Assembly: GCA_002437495.1 (NCBI GenBank)
Contig: DJQA01000008.1
Span: 42,885-106,884 of the forward strand
Direction of reading: 5' to 3'
DNA length: 64,000 bases
Origin: Prevotellaceae bacterium UBA6398
Lineage (GTDB): Bacteria > Bacteroidota > Bacteroidia > Bacteroidales > Bacteroidaceae
A model generated the notes under the pieces. That model saw only the letters and a list, made by a program, of their open reading frames with translations, made no database searches and had not been told where the DNA came from. Below are positions 43,834-53,409 of the stretch, in pieces. A program made the translations under genes and the position numbers. The stretch's first letter is position 1; each line of letters starts with the position of its first letter.

Positions 43834-45690
43834 TTATTCTTTGTCGCTTTTTATGAGCGCGAGCAAACGCTCCACTGCTTGCTCTTCGGGTATGTTACGT
43901 TCCACGCATTCTTTTTTGCGATACAGGCTCACCTTGCCGCGTGCCGCGCCCACATATCCGTAGTCGGCATCGGCCATCTCGCCCGGACCGTTTACTATGC
44001 AGCCCATTACTGCTATTTTCAGTCCTTTCATTCCTTGCGTTGCGGCCTTTATGCGGGCCACCGTTTCTTGCAGATTGTAGAGTGTGCGGCCGCAGCCCGG
44101 GCAGCTTATGTATTCCGTCTTCGTTATGCGCTGGCGCGCAGCCTGCAATATGGAGAACTCCGTCGAAAGTACATTCTTCTGCGCCATCTTTCCGGCTTTG
44201 TCATCGTGGCTTTCGCAAATGCATATTCCATCTATGAGTCTGTCGAAAAGCAGGTTGCCCAAATCGGCGGCGGAGGCTATCTCGAAGTCTTCCTTTTGGG
44301 CTGCGGAAAAGTCGTATGACTTGCAGAATATGACAGGGTTTTTAACACCCGCGCGGGTTAGCGAATGAATAATGGCACGTGTCTCACCGAGCGAATTGCG
44401 CGAGTCGCTGCGTATTGCAAGCACCGCATTGGGGTTAGCGCGCAGGCATTCGGTTATATCGTCGTTGAATAAAAACGGTGCAACTTCGATAAATTTCAGC
44501 GGAGCATCGATTTGGGGCAGCAGCCTAATATTGTCGGGTGTGTAGAGCGGGAAAACATTCGGGCGGCCGTCATAATTTGGTCCGTCAACAATGTAGCTCA
44601 TTTTCGGGTCGTATGTCTTGGTGGCATCGAAGCCGCCAATGTAAACGTAGTCGGGGCGATTTTCCTCTGCATAATCCCCTTCTTTCGAGTTCACTCCCAC
44701 CACAACAGGCACGTTATCTCCGCCAATGTTCATAATGGGACGCGTTGCGCGGCGTTCGGGGTATATGTAGTTGAAGTCTTCGGACGCGAGGCCGGATATA
44801 TGCTTTTTGCCACGGCGGCAAAGTATGTGGCGCACAAGTTTACGTGCCACGGGGATTTCGCGTTCCGGCTCTTCCGACAGCGATACCCTTATTGTGTCGC
44901 CCATGCCGTCGTTAAGCAGCGCACCTATCCCCAACGCGCTTTTTATGCGTCCGTCTTCGCCCTCACCGGCTTCGGTTACTCCAAGATGAAGCGGGAATTT
45001 CATTCCCTCCTCGTCCATGGTTTTAACAAGAAGCCTCACCGATTGAACCATCACAACCGGGTTGCTTGCCTTTATCGACACCACAACATCGAGAAAGTCG
45101 TGCTTTACGCAAATTCTAAGGAACTCCATGCAGCTTTCCACTATTCCGGCAGGTGTGTCGCCGTATCGGCTCATTATTCTGTCTGACAGCGAGCCGTGAT
45201 TAACGCCAATCCTCAGGGCCGTGCGGTGGCTTTTGCATATTTCGAGCAGTTGCGCAAACCTTTCCTCTATTTTACGCAGTTCTGCGGAATATTCTTCGTC
45301 TGTATATTCTATATGCTTGAACACGCGGGCCGGGTCAACGTAATTTCCGGGATTTATCCTCACTGCCTCAACCACCTTTGCCGCCGCATCGGCAACGGCG
45401 GGGTTGAAATGCACATCGGCCACCAGCGGGGTTTTTATGCGCATTCTCCTAAGTTCCTCGCGTATTTTAGCCAGGTTCTCCACCTCGCGCAGTCCCTGCG
45501 TGGTGAGCCTGACATAGTCAGCTCCGGCATGCACTATGCGCGCCGCCTGTTCCACGCTCCCGTCTACATCATCGGTTGAAGTGGTGTTCATGCTTTGCAG
45601 CCTTATGGGGTTGTTGCTCCCCAACGGAGTTCGCCCCACATGCACGTTATAGGTGGTGCGCCTGTGGTAATTGAACAAATCTGCGGGCAT
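43834..45690 (-). CDS. ispG: 4-hydroxy-3-methylbut-2-enyl diphosphate synthase, long form
   Basis: 618-residue IspG (GcpE) of the MEP isoprenoid pathway. The TIM-barrel domain comes first (IRLQSMNTT near 30), then a large inserted domain (about 260-480) typical of Bacteroidota, chlamydial and plant enzymes, and the iron-sulfur domain with SCPGCGR near 505 and MGCIVNGPGE near 545 that supplies the 4Fe-4S ligands. The ATG at 45690 gives the family N-terminus (MPADLFNYHRR); an upstream ATG at 45720 would overlap DUF4254 by 17 bases. Confidence 0.93.
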   Translation of the reverse strand: MPADLFNYHRRTTYNVHVGRTPLGSNNPIRLQSMNTTSTDDVDGSVEQAARIVHAGADYVRLTTQGLREVENLAKIREELRRMRIKTPLVADVHFNPAVADAAAKVVEAVRINPGNYVDPARVFKHIEYTDEEYSAELRKIEERFAQLLEICKSHRTALRIGVNHGSLSDRIMSRYGDTPAGIVESCMEFLRICVKHDFLDVVVSIKASNPVVMVQSVRLLVKTMDEEGMKFPLHLGVTEAGEGEDGRIKSALGIGALLNDGMGDTIRVSLSEEPEREIPVARKLVRHILCRRGKKHISGLASEDFNYIYPERRATRPIMNIGGDNVPVVVGVNSKEGDYAEENRPDYVYIGGFDATKTYDPKMSYIVDGPNYDGRPNVFPLYTPDNIRLLPQIDAPLKFIEVAPFLFNDDITECLRANPNAVLAIRSDSRNSLGETRAIIHSLTRAGVKNPVIFCKSYDFSAAQKEDFEIASAADLGNLLFDRLIDGICICESHDDKAGKMAQKNVLSTEFSILQAARQRITKTEYISCPGCGRTLYNLQETVARIKAATQGMKGLKIAVMGCIVNGPGEMADADYGYVGAARGKVSLYRKKECVERNIPEEQAVERLLALIKSDKE

Positions 45691-45703
45691 TGCGTAAACC
45701 TTT

Positions 45704-46312
45704 TTATTTTCCTGCGGCATAAAGCACCGGGTTGGTGTCTTTGTCGTTGTACATTTTCATTTGCTTGTAAACTTTCATGTATTTGCGCCCCGCCTCTATG
45801 TCGTCAAGCAACGTGTCTATGGCGGCGGAAAGGTCTTTCTGCTGTTCCATGAGAACGCCGAGTTTCTCACGGCAGCGGCTGCGGTGCTCTTCCGATGCGT
45901 CTTTTCTTTCCGCCTCTATCCTCATGTGGTATATTTTAAGAGCGAGAATTGCCAAACGGTCTATGGCCCAAGCCGGGCTTTCGGTGTTAATCGTGGCATC
46001 GGGCAGAGGCTTTACGTTCTTGAATTTCTCCAAGAAATAGCTGTCTATGCGCTCCACGAGGTCGGTGCGCGCCTGATTGCTGCGATCTATCCTGCGCTTT
46101 ATCTCGAGCGCGGTAACGGGATTGATTTTCGGGTCGCGGATTATGTCCTCCAAATGCCATTGCACGGTATCAATCCATTCCTTAGTGTACAATTCGTATT
46201 TAATATCGCCTTCGGGATAGGGGTTCTGCATTGCGGAATCCACATTGTCCGACCGATGGTAGTCTGTTATCGCCTGACGGAAAACTTGTCGGCATGTTTC
46301 GGTAAAAGTCAT
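45704..46312 (-). CDS. DUF4254 protein
   Basis: 202-residue all-helical soluble protein of the DUF4254 family, known mainly from Bacteroidota, with motifs NPYPEGDIKYELYTKEWIDT and WHLEDIIRDP near 30-65 and RIDRSNQARTDLVERID near 83-100. Function not known. It precedes ispG closely and shares its direction, so the two are likely one transcript. Confidence 0.88.
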   Translation of the reverse strand: MTFTETCRQVFRQAITDYHRSDNVDSAMQNPYPEGDIKYELYTKEWIDTVQWHLEDIIRDPKINPVTALEIKRRIDRSNQARTDLVERIDSYFLEKFKNVKPLPDATINTESPAWAIDRLAILALKIYHMRIEAERKDASEEHRSRCREKLGVLMEQQKDLSAAIDTLLDDIEAGRKYMKVYKQMKMYNDKDTNPVLYAAGK

Positions 46313-46343
46313 GCGTTTTAGTATTTTACGTTTTTACTAATAG

Positions 46344-46351
46344 CAAAAGTA
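46344..46351 (-). promoter_or_regulatory. -7 box of the DUF4254-ispG operon
   Basis: TACTTTTG on the minus strand, 32 bases before the DUF4254 ATG. Confidence 0.6.
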
Positions 46352-46407
46352 ATGTTTTTCCGCTGAACGGTGCAGGGTTTAAGCCCAAAAACATTTCTTT
46401 TTTCCGT

Positions 46408-46447
46408 TATGCCATTTAGGGCGGCTGCCATCGCCCCTGCCATTCAC
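46408..46447 (-). repeat. R2 repeat, decayed
   Basis: GGCAGGGGCGATGGCAGCCG and GGCAT remain recognisable; adjacent to R1 copy 9 in the usual order. Confidence 0.45.
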
Positions 46448-46485
46448 GTAAAGCCTAAATCCCACGGTTTTTCCCAACCACCCCG

Positions 46486-46563
46486 AAACCACATGGGACA
46501 TGGGAAAAACTACATCAGACGTAGAAAAAAACATGTCTGATATAATTCAAACTACATCAGACC
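46486..46563 (-). repeat. R1 repeat, copy 9
   Basis: Minus-strand copy with head, CTACGTCTGATGTAG unit and CCATGTCCCATGTGG unit, then a decayed R2. Between divergent DUF4254 and pdxB promoters. Confidence 0.75.
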
Positions 46564-46672
46564 TTTTTTACGCCTTTGCAATTAATTGAAAAACAACACG
46601 CTGCAAAACGTATATTTTTATACCGTTTACCCGTTTTTTATTACCGAACAAAGGTATTTGGCGCAAAAGCAG

Positions 46673-46680
46673 TATCTTTG
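46673..46680 (+). promoter_or_regulatory. -7 box upstream of pdxB
   Basis: TATCTTTG, about 104 bases before the chosen pdxB start; it lies inside the in-frame upstream extension, which is therefore rejected. Confidence 0.55.
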
Positions 46681-46783
46681 TAAAAGGTTGCGGCATTGCT
46701 TGCATACATTGCAGATTAAAAGCGCTTATAGCGCCGTTCAAAGCTGCACTCATACGCAATTAATAATAATGCCGCCGTGCATC

Positions 46784-47806
46784 ATGAAAGTAGTTATTGA
46801 CGACAAAATACCCTACATCAAAGGCAAGCCCGAGGCTCTCGGGTTCGAAACCGTGTACATTCCCGGTGCGGAGATTTCTGCCAAGGATGTGGCAGATGCC
46901 GATGCGCTTGTTGTGAGAACGCGCACGCGGTGCAACGCCGCGCTCCTTGCCGGCAGCAAGGTGAAGTTTATAGTTACCGCAACAATAGGTTTCGACCACA
47001 TCGACGCGGCTTATCTCGAAAAATCCGGAATAGCATGGACAAACTGCCCGGGCTGCAACGCCGCGTCTGTGGGACAGTATTTCAAAAGCTCCATGATAGT
47101 GCTGGCAAAGCAGGGCATTGCGAACCTGAACCGTTGCACCGTGGGCATTGTGGGAGTGGGACACGTGGGAGCGGAAGTGCTGAAAGCATGCCGCGAACTC
47201 GGATGCGCCACACTGCTCAACGACCCGCCGCGCAGCGATGCCGGGGAAAAAGGCTTTGAAAGCCTTGATACATTGAAGCGGGAGTGCGATGTGATAACCT
47301 TCCACGTTCCCCTTTCAAAAGGCGGTGCACACCCCACATTCCACCTTGCCGGTGCAGAATTTTTCAATTCTCCGGGCAAAAAGCCCGTAATCATAAACGC
47401 AAGCCGCGGTGCCGTGGCCGACAACGACGCGTGGCTGCGCTCGCTTGAAAGCGGCACAACAAAAGCCGCCGTGATAGACACATGGGAGAACGAACCCGAC
47501 ATAAACCGCCAACTGCTTGAAAGGGCAACAATAGCCACGCCCCACATAGCAGGATATTCCGCCGACGGAAAAGCCAACGCCACGCGGATGTCGCTTGCCG
47601 CACTGTGCAGGTTCTTCGGCATAAGCCCGGATTTCACAGTAAGCCCGCCCGCCCTACCAAAAGATATGAAACCCAAAGGAGACGGGTACGACAGGGCTTT
47701 GCAGCTTTACAACCCCTTGCGCGACACCGCCGCATTAAAGGCAGAACCGCAGAAATTCGAATGGTTGCGCGGAAACTACCCGCTGCGCCGCGAAAAATGG
47801 GACTGA
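46784..47806 (+). CDS. pdxB: Erythronate-4-phosphate dehydrogenase
   Basis: 340-residue D-2-hydroxyacid dehydrogenase of the DXP-dependent vitamin B6 pathway (erythronate-4-P to 2-oxo-3-hydroxy-4-phosphobutanoate). It shows MKVVIDDKIPYIKG at the start, the Rossmann motif VGIVGVGHVGAEV near 117, catalytic R in NASRGAVADN near 205, E in TWENEP near 232 and H in ATPHIAGYSADGK near 250. The last 60 residues form the PdxB-specific dimerisation domain. First gene of a three-gene operon. Confidence 0.92.
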   Translation: MKVVIDDKIPYIKGKPEALGFETVYIPGAEISAKDVADADALVVRTRTRCNAALLAGSKVKFIVTATIGFDHIDAAYLEKSGIAWTNCPGCNAASVGQYFKSSMIVLAKQGIANLNRCTVGIVGVGHVGAEVLKACRELGCATLLNDPPRSDAGEKGFESLDTLKRECDVITFHVPLSKGGAHPTFHLAGAEFFNSPGKKPVIINASRGAVADNDAWLRSLESGTTKAAVIDTWENEPDINRQLLERATIATPHIAGYSADGKANATRMSLAALCRFFGISPDFTVSPPALPKDMKPKGDGYDRALQLYNPLRDTAALKAEPQKFEWLRGNYPLRREKWD

Positions 47807-47825
47807 AAACAAAAAAACAAAAACT

Positions 47826-48809
47826 ATGGATATTATTAAAAAATCAGCAGTCGCCCTTGCCGCAATGCTTGCACTTGCCGGCTTTACCTCGTGCGACAAA
47901 AACCAAAAGCAAACCGAAGAGGCGCAAGTCAACTCTGCCGTGCTGGCAAACCTTGGCGACATAATGCAAGGCGACTACAACGATGTGATAAGCTGCATAA
48001 ACAACAGCGGGCGCTTTTCACGCGATGATATTTTCGGCAACAACCACGAGTTCACCTCGAAAGAGCGCGCCCTTAACTACATTGCCTCGGTTAACAGTGC
48101 CACATTTTTTGTTATGGATAGTTTGCAGCTCACCATTGAAGCGGCAGCCGTTGCAAGCCCCGAAAACCAAAACCTCGACAAACTCAACAAACTTGCCAAG
48201 AAATACATTGAAATTTGCAAAAATCCCGCCGATTCGCCCGACCAACTTATTGAAACCTGCAAAAGCATAAGCGAGGCCATAAAGAAAACGGTCAAGGGAA
48301 TGGCTAAAGCCGACGAAGCTGCCATAAGCAAGCAAACAGCCCTTGCCGGAAACGCCATAATGCAAAAAGAAATGGCAGCGGCGCAAAAAGCAACAGAGGA
48401 AAACAGTGCCGTAGCAGAGAGACAACGCATTGATGGCGAGAATTTCCTTAGGAAAAACGCAAAGAAACCCGGAGTAAAGTCGCTCCCCGATGGCCTGCAA
48501 TACAAAGTGATAAAAAGCGGCGGCGGAATATCGCCCAACAAAGCATCGACAGTTGTCGTGGAGTACGAGGGAAAACTCATTGACGGCACCGTTTTCGACA
48601 GCACCGCGAAAAACAACCACGGCAAACCCGTGAGTCTCAACGTTTCCTCCGTTATGCGCGGCTGGAGCGAGGCTCTGCAATTAATGAAAAAGGGGGCGGA
48701 ATGGGAAATATACGTTCCATACGATCTCGGATACGGAGAACAGGGCGAGGGCAATGTGCCTCCTTTCGCCGTTATGATTTTCCGTCTTAAACTTGTTGAC
48801 GTAAAATAA
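47826..48809 (+). CDS. FKBP-type peptidyl-prolyl isomerase lipoprotein
   Basis: 327-residue lipoprotein (lipobox GFTSC, cysteine near 23). A helical N-terminal region (about 30-210) with a charged stretch is followed by a C-terminal FKBP domain (about 225-327) with VVVEYEGKLIDGTVFDST and MKKGAEWEIYVPYDLGYGEQ. A periplasmic or outer-membrane folding helper, in keeping with dsbD immediately downstream. Confidence 0.9.
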   Translation: MDIIKKSAVALAAMLALAGFTSCDKNQKQTEEAQVNSAVLANLGDIMQGDYNDVISCINNSGRFSRDDIFGNNHEFTSKERALNYIASVNSATFFVMDSLQLTIEAAAVASPENQNLDKLNKLAKKYIEICKNPADSPDQLIETCKSISEAIKKTVKGMAKADEAAISKQTALAGNAIMQKEMAAAQKATEENSAVAERQRIDGENFLRKNAKKPGVKSLPDGLQYKVIKSGGGISPNKASTVVVEYEGKLIDGTVFDSTAKNNHGKPVSLNVSSVMRGWSEALQLMKKGAEWEIYVPYDLGYGEQGEGNVPPFAVMIFRLKLVDVK

Positions 48810-48822
48810 GCCGGCAAGCCTC

Positions 48823-50865
48823 ATGGGTCATTATATATATAAGGTGGTTTCGGGCGCAAAGCACCGCGCAGCACTTGCCATGCTTCTCGCCTTGCTGCTG
48901 CCGCTTGGCGCGGCGGCACAAATGCTTGATCCCGTAAAGTTCAAGGTTGGCATAAAAAGAGTGTCGAACACCGAAATCGACATAACCTTCAACGGCAAAA
49001 TCGAGGGCGGATGGCACGTTTACTCCCCCAATGTTCCCGGCAACGGACCCACTCCGGCAACATTCAACATTGAAAAGGCAAAAAACATAGAGAAACTCGG
49101 CACGCTGCAAGCCGGCAGCGGCGCAATAAGAAAGATGGACAAGGTTTTTGAAATGGAACTTGAATATTTCGAGAACTCGTGCCGTTTCACCCAACGCCTT
49201 AAGATCACCGGCAAGAACTTTTCGGCAAAAGGCTATCTTGAATACGGCGCGTGCAGCAACGTGAGCTGCATGCCGCCCACGCAGGTTGATTTCTCCGTAA
49301 ACGGCAACGATGGTCCCGACAATGCCGCTAAGCAAAAGGATGCCGCCTTGCCAATATCCGCACCAAAGGATACAGCCACAGGCAACGCGGTTTTACCCGA
49401 CAGTGCAAAAGATGTTTATCGGGCAACGGTTACGCCGACTGACAGCGCCCTGTTGTGGGCTCCGCAAATCAAGACACTCAACGCGCAAAACGGCATGGCG
49501 TCTGACTCTCATCGCTCGCTGCTCGTTATATTCATGCTTGGCATTCTCGGAGGTTTCGTGGCATTGCTCACACCGTGCGTATGGCCCATAATTCCCATGA
49601 CAGTGAGTTTCTTTCTCCACCGCCAAAGCGAACGCCGCAAGGCTGTGCGCGACGCCATACTCTACGGCGTGGCCATTATCGCAATTTACGTGGGACTGGG
49701 GCTTATTGTAACCTCCGTTTGGGGCGCAAACCAGCTGAACGCCCTCTCCACCAACGCGATTTTCAACATATTCTTCTTTTTGCTCCTCGTTGTGTTTGCA
49801 GCCAGTTTCCTTGGCGGTTTCGAAATAGCTCTGCCATCGTCGTGGGGCAACAAGGTCAATTCAAAAAGCCGCTCCACATCGGGCATAGTAAGCATATTTC
49901 TGATGGCTCTCACGCTGGCAATTGTATCGTTTTCATGCACAGGTCCGGTAATAGGCTTCCTTTTGGTGGAAGTCTCATCCACAGGCAAAATCCTCGCCCC
50001 CGCCCTCGGAATGCTCGGCTTCGCAACGGCACTCGCGCTACCGTTCGCGCTCTTCGCGCTCTTCCCCGCCATGATGAAGAAGATGCCCAAAAGCGGCGGC
50101 TGGATGAACACCGTGAAAGTTACGCTTGGATTCATAGAGCTGGCATTCGCCCTGAAATTCCTTTCGGTTGCCGATTTGGCTTACGGCTGGCACATTCTCG
50201 ACCGCGAAACGTTCCTCGCGCTGTGGACAGCCATCTTCGCCGTTGCCGCGCTCTATCTTTTCGGATTTATCAGCATCCACGGCGACAAAGGCAAGGACGT
50301 TTCCGTTCCGCGCCTGTTTCTCGGTCTCGCCTCATTGGCTTTTGCCATATACATGGTGCCAGGACTTTGGGGCGCACCGCTCAAAGCCGTGAGCGCATTC
50401 GCACCGCCAATGTACACGCAGGACTTCCGCCTTGGCGACAATGAGGTTAACGCCAAGTTCACCAACTACGAGGAAGGCATGAACGCCTCCGCCGCCACGG
50501 GAAAGCCTGTGCTGCTCGACTTCACGGGCTACGGCTGCGTGAACTGCCGCAAAATGGAGGCTACCGTATGGACAGACCCAAATGTGAGCCGTATGCTGAA
50601 AGATAAGTTCATACTCGTGTCGCTCTACACCGACGACAAAACACCGCTGCCGCAAAGCGTTGAGGTTATGGTGAACGGCAAGCGCAAAACACTGCGCACC
50701 GTGGGCGACAAATGGAGCTACCTGCAACAGGTGAAGTTCGGCGCAAACGCCCAACCGTTCTACGTTGCCGTTGACTCAAAAGGTGTTCCCCTCGCCGGCT
50801 CGTATGCTTTCAACGAAAACCCCGCCGATTTCGAGAAGTTCCTCAAAAAGGCACTCGCAAACTGA
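48823..50865 (+). CDS. dsbD: Thiol:disulfide interchange protein DsbD
   Basis: 680-residue three-part protein that carries electrons from cytoplasmic thioredoxin to the periplasm. Signal peptide to about 33; N-terminal domain (about 35-165) with paired cysteines in GACSNVSCMPP; eight membrane spans (about 230-510) with cysteines in LLTPCVWPIIP and FSCTGPVIGF; C-terminal thioredoxin fold (about 545-680) with C572 and C575 in GCVNC. Follows the FKBP lipoprotein by 13 bases. Confidence 0.93.
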   Translation: MGHYIYKVVSGAKHRAALAMLLALLLPLGAAAQMLDPVKFKVGIKRVSNTEIDITFNGKIEGGWHVYSPNVPGNGPTPATFNIEKAKNIEKLGTLQAGSGAIRKMDKVFEMELEYFENSCRFTQRLKITGKNFSAKGYLEYGACSNVSCMPPTQVDFSVNGNDGPDNAAKQKDAALPISAPKDTATGNAVLPDSAKDVYRATVTPTDSALLWAPQIKTLNAQNGMASDSHRSLLVIFMLGILGGFVALLTPCVWPIIPMTVSFFLHRQSERRKAVRDAILYGVAIIAIYVGLGLIVTSVWGANQLNALSTNAIFNIFFFLLLVVFAASFLGGFEIALPSSWGNKVNSKSRSTSGIVSIFLMALTLAIVSFSCTGPVIGFLLVEVSSTGKILAPALGMLGFATALALPFALFALFPAMMKKMPKSGGWMNTVKVTLGFIELAFALKFLSVADLAYGWHILDRETFLALWTAIFAVAALYLFGFISIHGDKGKDVSVPRLFLGLASLAFAIYMVPGLWGAPLKAVSAFAPPMYTQDFRLGDNEVNAKFTNYEEGMNASAATGKPVLLDFTGYGCVNCRKMEATVWTDPNVSRMLKDKFILVSLYTDDKTPLPQSVEVMVNGKRKTLRTVGDKWSYLQQVKFGANAQPFYVAVDSKGVPLAGSYAFNENPADFEKFLKKALAN

Positions 50866-51004
50866 TACAGCACTCCCGCGTCCATACGCAAAGTTGAGCA
50901 AAACGCAGAAAGCATGACAAATTCTTGATTTTCAAAGCCTTTGCCTGTATTTAAGAATACCGGCATATAATACTGGCTTTCAATGGCTTGCAAACGCAAA
51001 AATT

Positions 51005-51084
51005 ATGTCTGATGTAGTTTAAATTATATCAGACATAGTTTTTTCTACATCGGACATAGTTTTTCCCATGTCCTATGTAGTTTT
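51005..51084 (+). repeat. R1 repeat, copy 10
   Basis: Head, CTACATCGGACATAG and CCCATGTCCTATGTAG units. Between the convergent dsbD and restriction endonuclease genes; no classical terminator is present there. Confidence 0.8.
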
Positions 51085-51150
51085 CGGGGTGTTGGGAAAA
51101 AGGCATCCGGTTTTGGCCTTGCACTAATCTTCGTGCCGCTTGGCATACTT

Positions 51151-52143
51151 CTATTTGTGAATTTCCAAAAACTTGTATCCGTTGAAATGGATGAGGTGTT
51201 CCGGATTGTCGGCAATCCACACTTCTGTCTCCCAAGCTATGTCTTTTGCTTTTTGCTTGAACGCATTTTTGTTTTCAAAAGCAGTGAAAAATACAACATT
51301 CGCGGAGCAGCCGGATTCTTCGAGCTTTCTTTTTATTCTGCGCACGCGCACTTCGTCCCATTCTCCTGTGGAATGAAAGGCTTCGATTAGAAACAATAAG
51401 TTTTTGCTTTCACTGTAGGCCACGATGTCGGGCAATTCTTCATGGTCGAGCGAAAAGAATTTGATGTCTTTTAGTTTTTCCTCCGACAAAAGCAGATGCC
51501 TGTTATTCGCATCACCCATGTAGAGAACTTCCGCCCCAAGTCCGAATATGGGGAGAAACTTTTCTATTATCGCTTTCTGTAGCTCGTTATGCTTGCCGCA
51601 AGACAAATCAAAGTTTCTCCCGTCAGGCAGCCTGACAGGTACTTTTATTAAGTTGCGCTTCCTCTCGAGTTCTTCCTTCAACGCCTTGTTGCTCTCAGAA
51701 AACTCTGCAAGTGCAGTTTCCCATTCCGCAGTTCCGTATTGGCACAGCAAAGTGATAAAAGGAATGCTTAGCCCATATCCTCTTGAAGGATTGTTTGTCG
51801 CTTGCTCGTTGGCTGTGGCGGAACTCACCACGACGCCGGCTTCAATGGGCAGTTTCAAATCTTGCCGGCGTATGTCATCGTAGGAACCTGGTGAGATGTT
51901 TTCGCCATAGTTCGCGTTTTCAAAAGCAATAATGTCGCGTGTTCTCAAAAAGCACCCCTTTGATGATAAAACATCGTTGAACGAGAAAGTAACTTTTCCG
52001 ACAGCAAGGCAGGCTTTTGCCATACGTTCCAGCTTCCTGTCTGTGTTGTTGACAGGAATACCTATGGCTTTCAGTATGTCCAGCAAATTAAAGACTAATT
52101 CCTTTATTTTAGCAGGAGTCTCTTTTCTTACATTTATGCTCAT
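51151..52143 (-). CDS. BsuBI/PstI-family type II restriction endonuclease
   Basis: 330-residue nuclease. The C-terminal half (about 180-325) has the family landmarks GKHNELQKAIIEKFLPIFG, LPDIVAY (PD at 238-239), LFLIEAFHSTG (E254) and AWETEVWIADNPEHLIHFNG; PD...E fits a PD-(D/E)xK fold. The N-terminal half carries SYDDIRRQDL, suggestive of the family's winged-helix recognition domain. It overlaps the methyltransferase stop by four bases (ATGA), the usual modification-first order. PstI and BsuBI cut CTGCAG; the recognition site here is not established. Confidence 0.87.
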   Translation of the reverse strand: MSINVRKETPAKIKELVFNLLDILKAIGIPVNNTDRKLERMAKACLAVGKVTFSFNDVLSSKGCFLRTRDIIAFENANYGENISPGSYDDIRRQDLKLPIEAGVVVSSATANEQATNNPSRGYGLSIPFITLLCQYGTAEWETALAEFSESNKALKEELERKRNLIKVPVRLPDGRNFDLSCGKHNELQKAIIEKFLPIFGLGAEVLYMGDANNRHLLLSEEKLKDIKFFSLDHEELPDIVAYSESKNLLFLIEAFHSTGEWDEVRVRRIKRKLEESGCSANVVFFTAFENKNAFKQKAKDIAWETEVWIADNPEHLIHFNGYKFLEIHK

Positions 52144-53159
52144 ATCGCGAATAAGCAGTTAGAAGCCATGACGTTTAATATCTCGTCCGTGGATTTTTGA
52201 ATGGCGTGATAGGTTGTTTTCACCTGCATTGCCAATTTGTATGCAAGCAGTGGCGGAACAGCGTTGCCGATTTGATAGAACTTTTTGTTTTCTGTGCCGC
52301 AGAACTCGAACCAATCGGGAAAAGTCTGCAGCCGTGCCGCCTCCCTGTCGGTTATCCTTCTCCTTCTTCCGTCTTTCAGGCGCACTCTTTGCATATCGCT
52401 CGTTGCCCCGGCAAGGTTTCGGCAGGTTATGGTACGTGCCGGTCTGTCCGGGTGCAAATCGCGCGGCGTTATGCAATGCGACTTCTTCTCATAGACGGCA
52501 ATGTACTCATCTTGGCGTGGGGTGAGTATTTTACTGTCGGGAAACGTGCAGTGCATGGTGTCTCCGATGGCTTCCTCGACGGTTACTTTCCGCATTTCTT
52601 TTTGCGGAAAGTGGAATTTGGCACGATGACCTACGCATATCAGCCTTTGCCTGTTTTGCGGAACTCCGTAGTCAACGGCATTCAATATCCTGTATTCGAC
52701 AAAATACCCCAAATTCATCAGCTCCGCCACTATCAAGTCCAAATACCATTTGTGCCGCCCCAAGATGTTAGCAACGTTTTCAAACAGAAACACTCTGGGC
52801 TTGATGCGCTGTATGGCATCTATGAATATGGGGAAGCCGTCGCGGGAGTCTTTGATGCCTTTCTGGTTTCCGAAGCGGCTGAACGGTTGGCACGGAGGCC
52901 CGCCTATGACTATGCCGATGTTTTCCTTTTGGGGATAGCCATAGCCTGTTTCCAAAAATTCTTTATGGCATTTCCCGGAGAGGTTTTTGTTGTAAGTTTC
53001 CACGGCTTCCTCGCACATTTCATAGCCAATGGTCTTGAAGCCGGCGGCTTCAAAGCCAAGCGACAGACCGCCACAGCCGGCGAAAAGATCCAGAACAAGG
53101 GTCTTTTCCTCTGGTTTTGGTGTCAGTAAACCGTCAATGTATTTGCTGTACTCCGTCAT
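52140..53159 (-). CDS. DNA (cytosine-5) methyltransferase
   Basis: 339-residue m5C methyltransferase protecting host DNA against the coupled nuclease. Motif I DLFAGCGGLSLGFE at about 24-37, motif IV GGPPCQPFS with catalytic C90, motif VI ENV at 127-129, motif VIII QNRQR at 168-172, a short target-recognition region (about 190-240), motif IX near 245-285 and motif X GNAVPP near 300. Known PstI-family systems use adenine methyltransferases, so a cytosine enzyme here is unusual. The gene has its own promoter and is flanked by R1/R2 copies. Confidence 0.92.
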   Translation of the reverse strand: MTEYSKYIDGLLTPKPEEKTLVLDLFAGCGGLSLGFEAAGFKTIGYEMCEEAVETYNKNLSGKCHKEFLETGYGYPQKENIGIVIGGPPCQPFSRFGNQKGIKDSRDGFPIFIDAIQRIKPRVFLFENVANILGRHKWYLDLIVAELMNLGYFVEYRILNAVDYGVPQNRQRLICVGHRAKFHFPQKEMRKVTVEEAIGDTMHCTFPDSKILTPRQDEYIAVYEKKSHCITPRDLHPDRPARTITCRNLAGATSDMQRVRLKDGRRRRITDREAARLQTFPDWFEFCGTENKKFYQIGNAVPPLLAYKLAMQVKTTYHAIQKSTDEILNVMASNCLFAI

Positions 53160-53206
53160 AATTCCTTGCGGTCGGGCTGCATAAATTCTGAAGCCGTAAC
53201 TTTTTA

Positions 53207-53214
53207 CAAAGGTA
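53207..53214 (-). promoter_or_regulatory. -7 box of the restriction-modification operon
   Basis: TACCTTTG on the minus strand, 48 bases before the methyltransferase start. Confidence 0.55.
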
Positions 53215-53324
53215 GTGCTTTTGCATCAAATTCCTTTGTTCGGGACAAGAAATCAGAAAATACCGCACAAAATATGCCTGTTGCAGCGTTTTGTTTTTCT
53301 GTGTGTTGCAAAGTGGCGAAAAAA

Positions 53325-53403
53325 GGTCTGACATAGTTTAAATTATATCAGACATAGTTTTTTCTACATCGGACATAGTTTTCCCTACATCAAATGTTGT
53401 TTT
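53325..53403 (+). repeat. R1 repeat, copy 11
   Basis: Head, CTACATCGGACATAG and CTACATCAAATGTTG units, followed directly by a full R2. Between the methyltransferase promoter and the xerD end. Confidence 0.8.
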
Positions 53404-53409
53404 CCCTGC

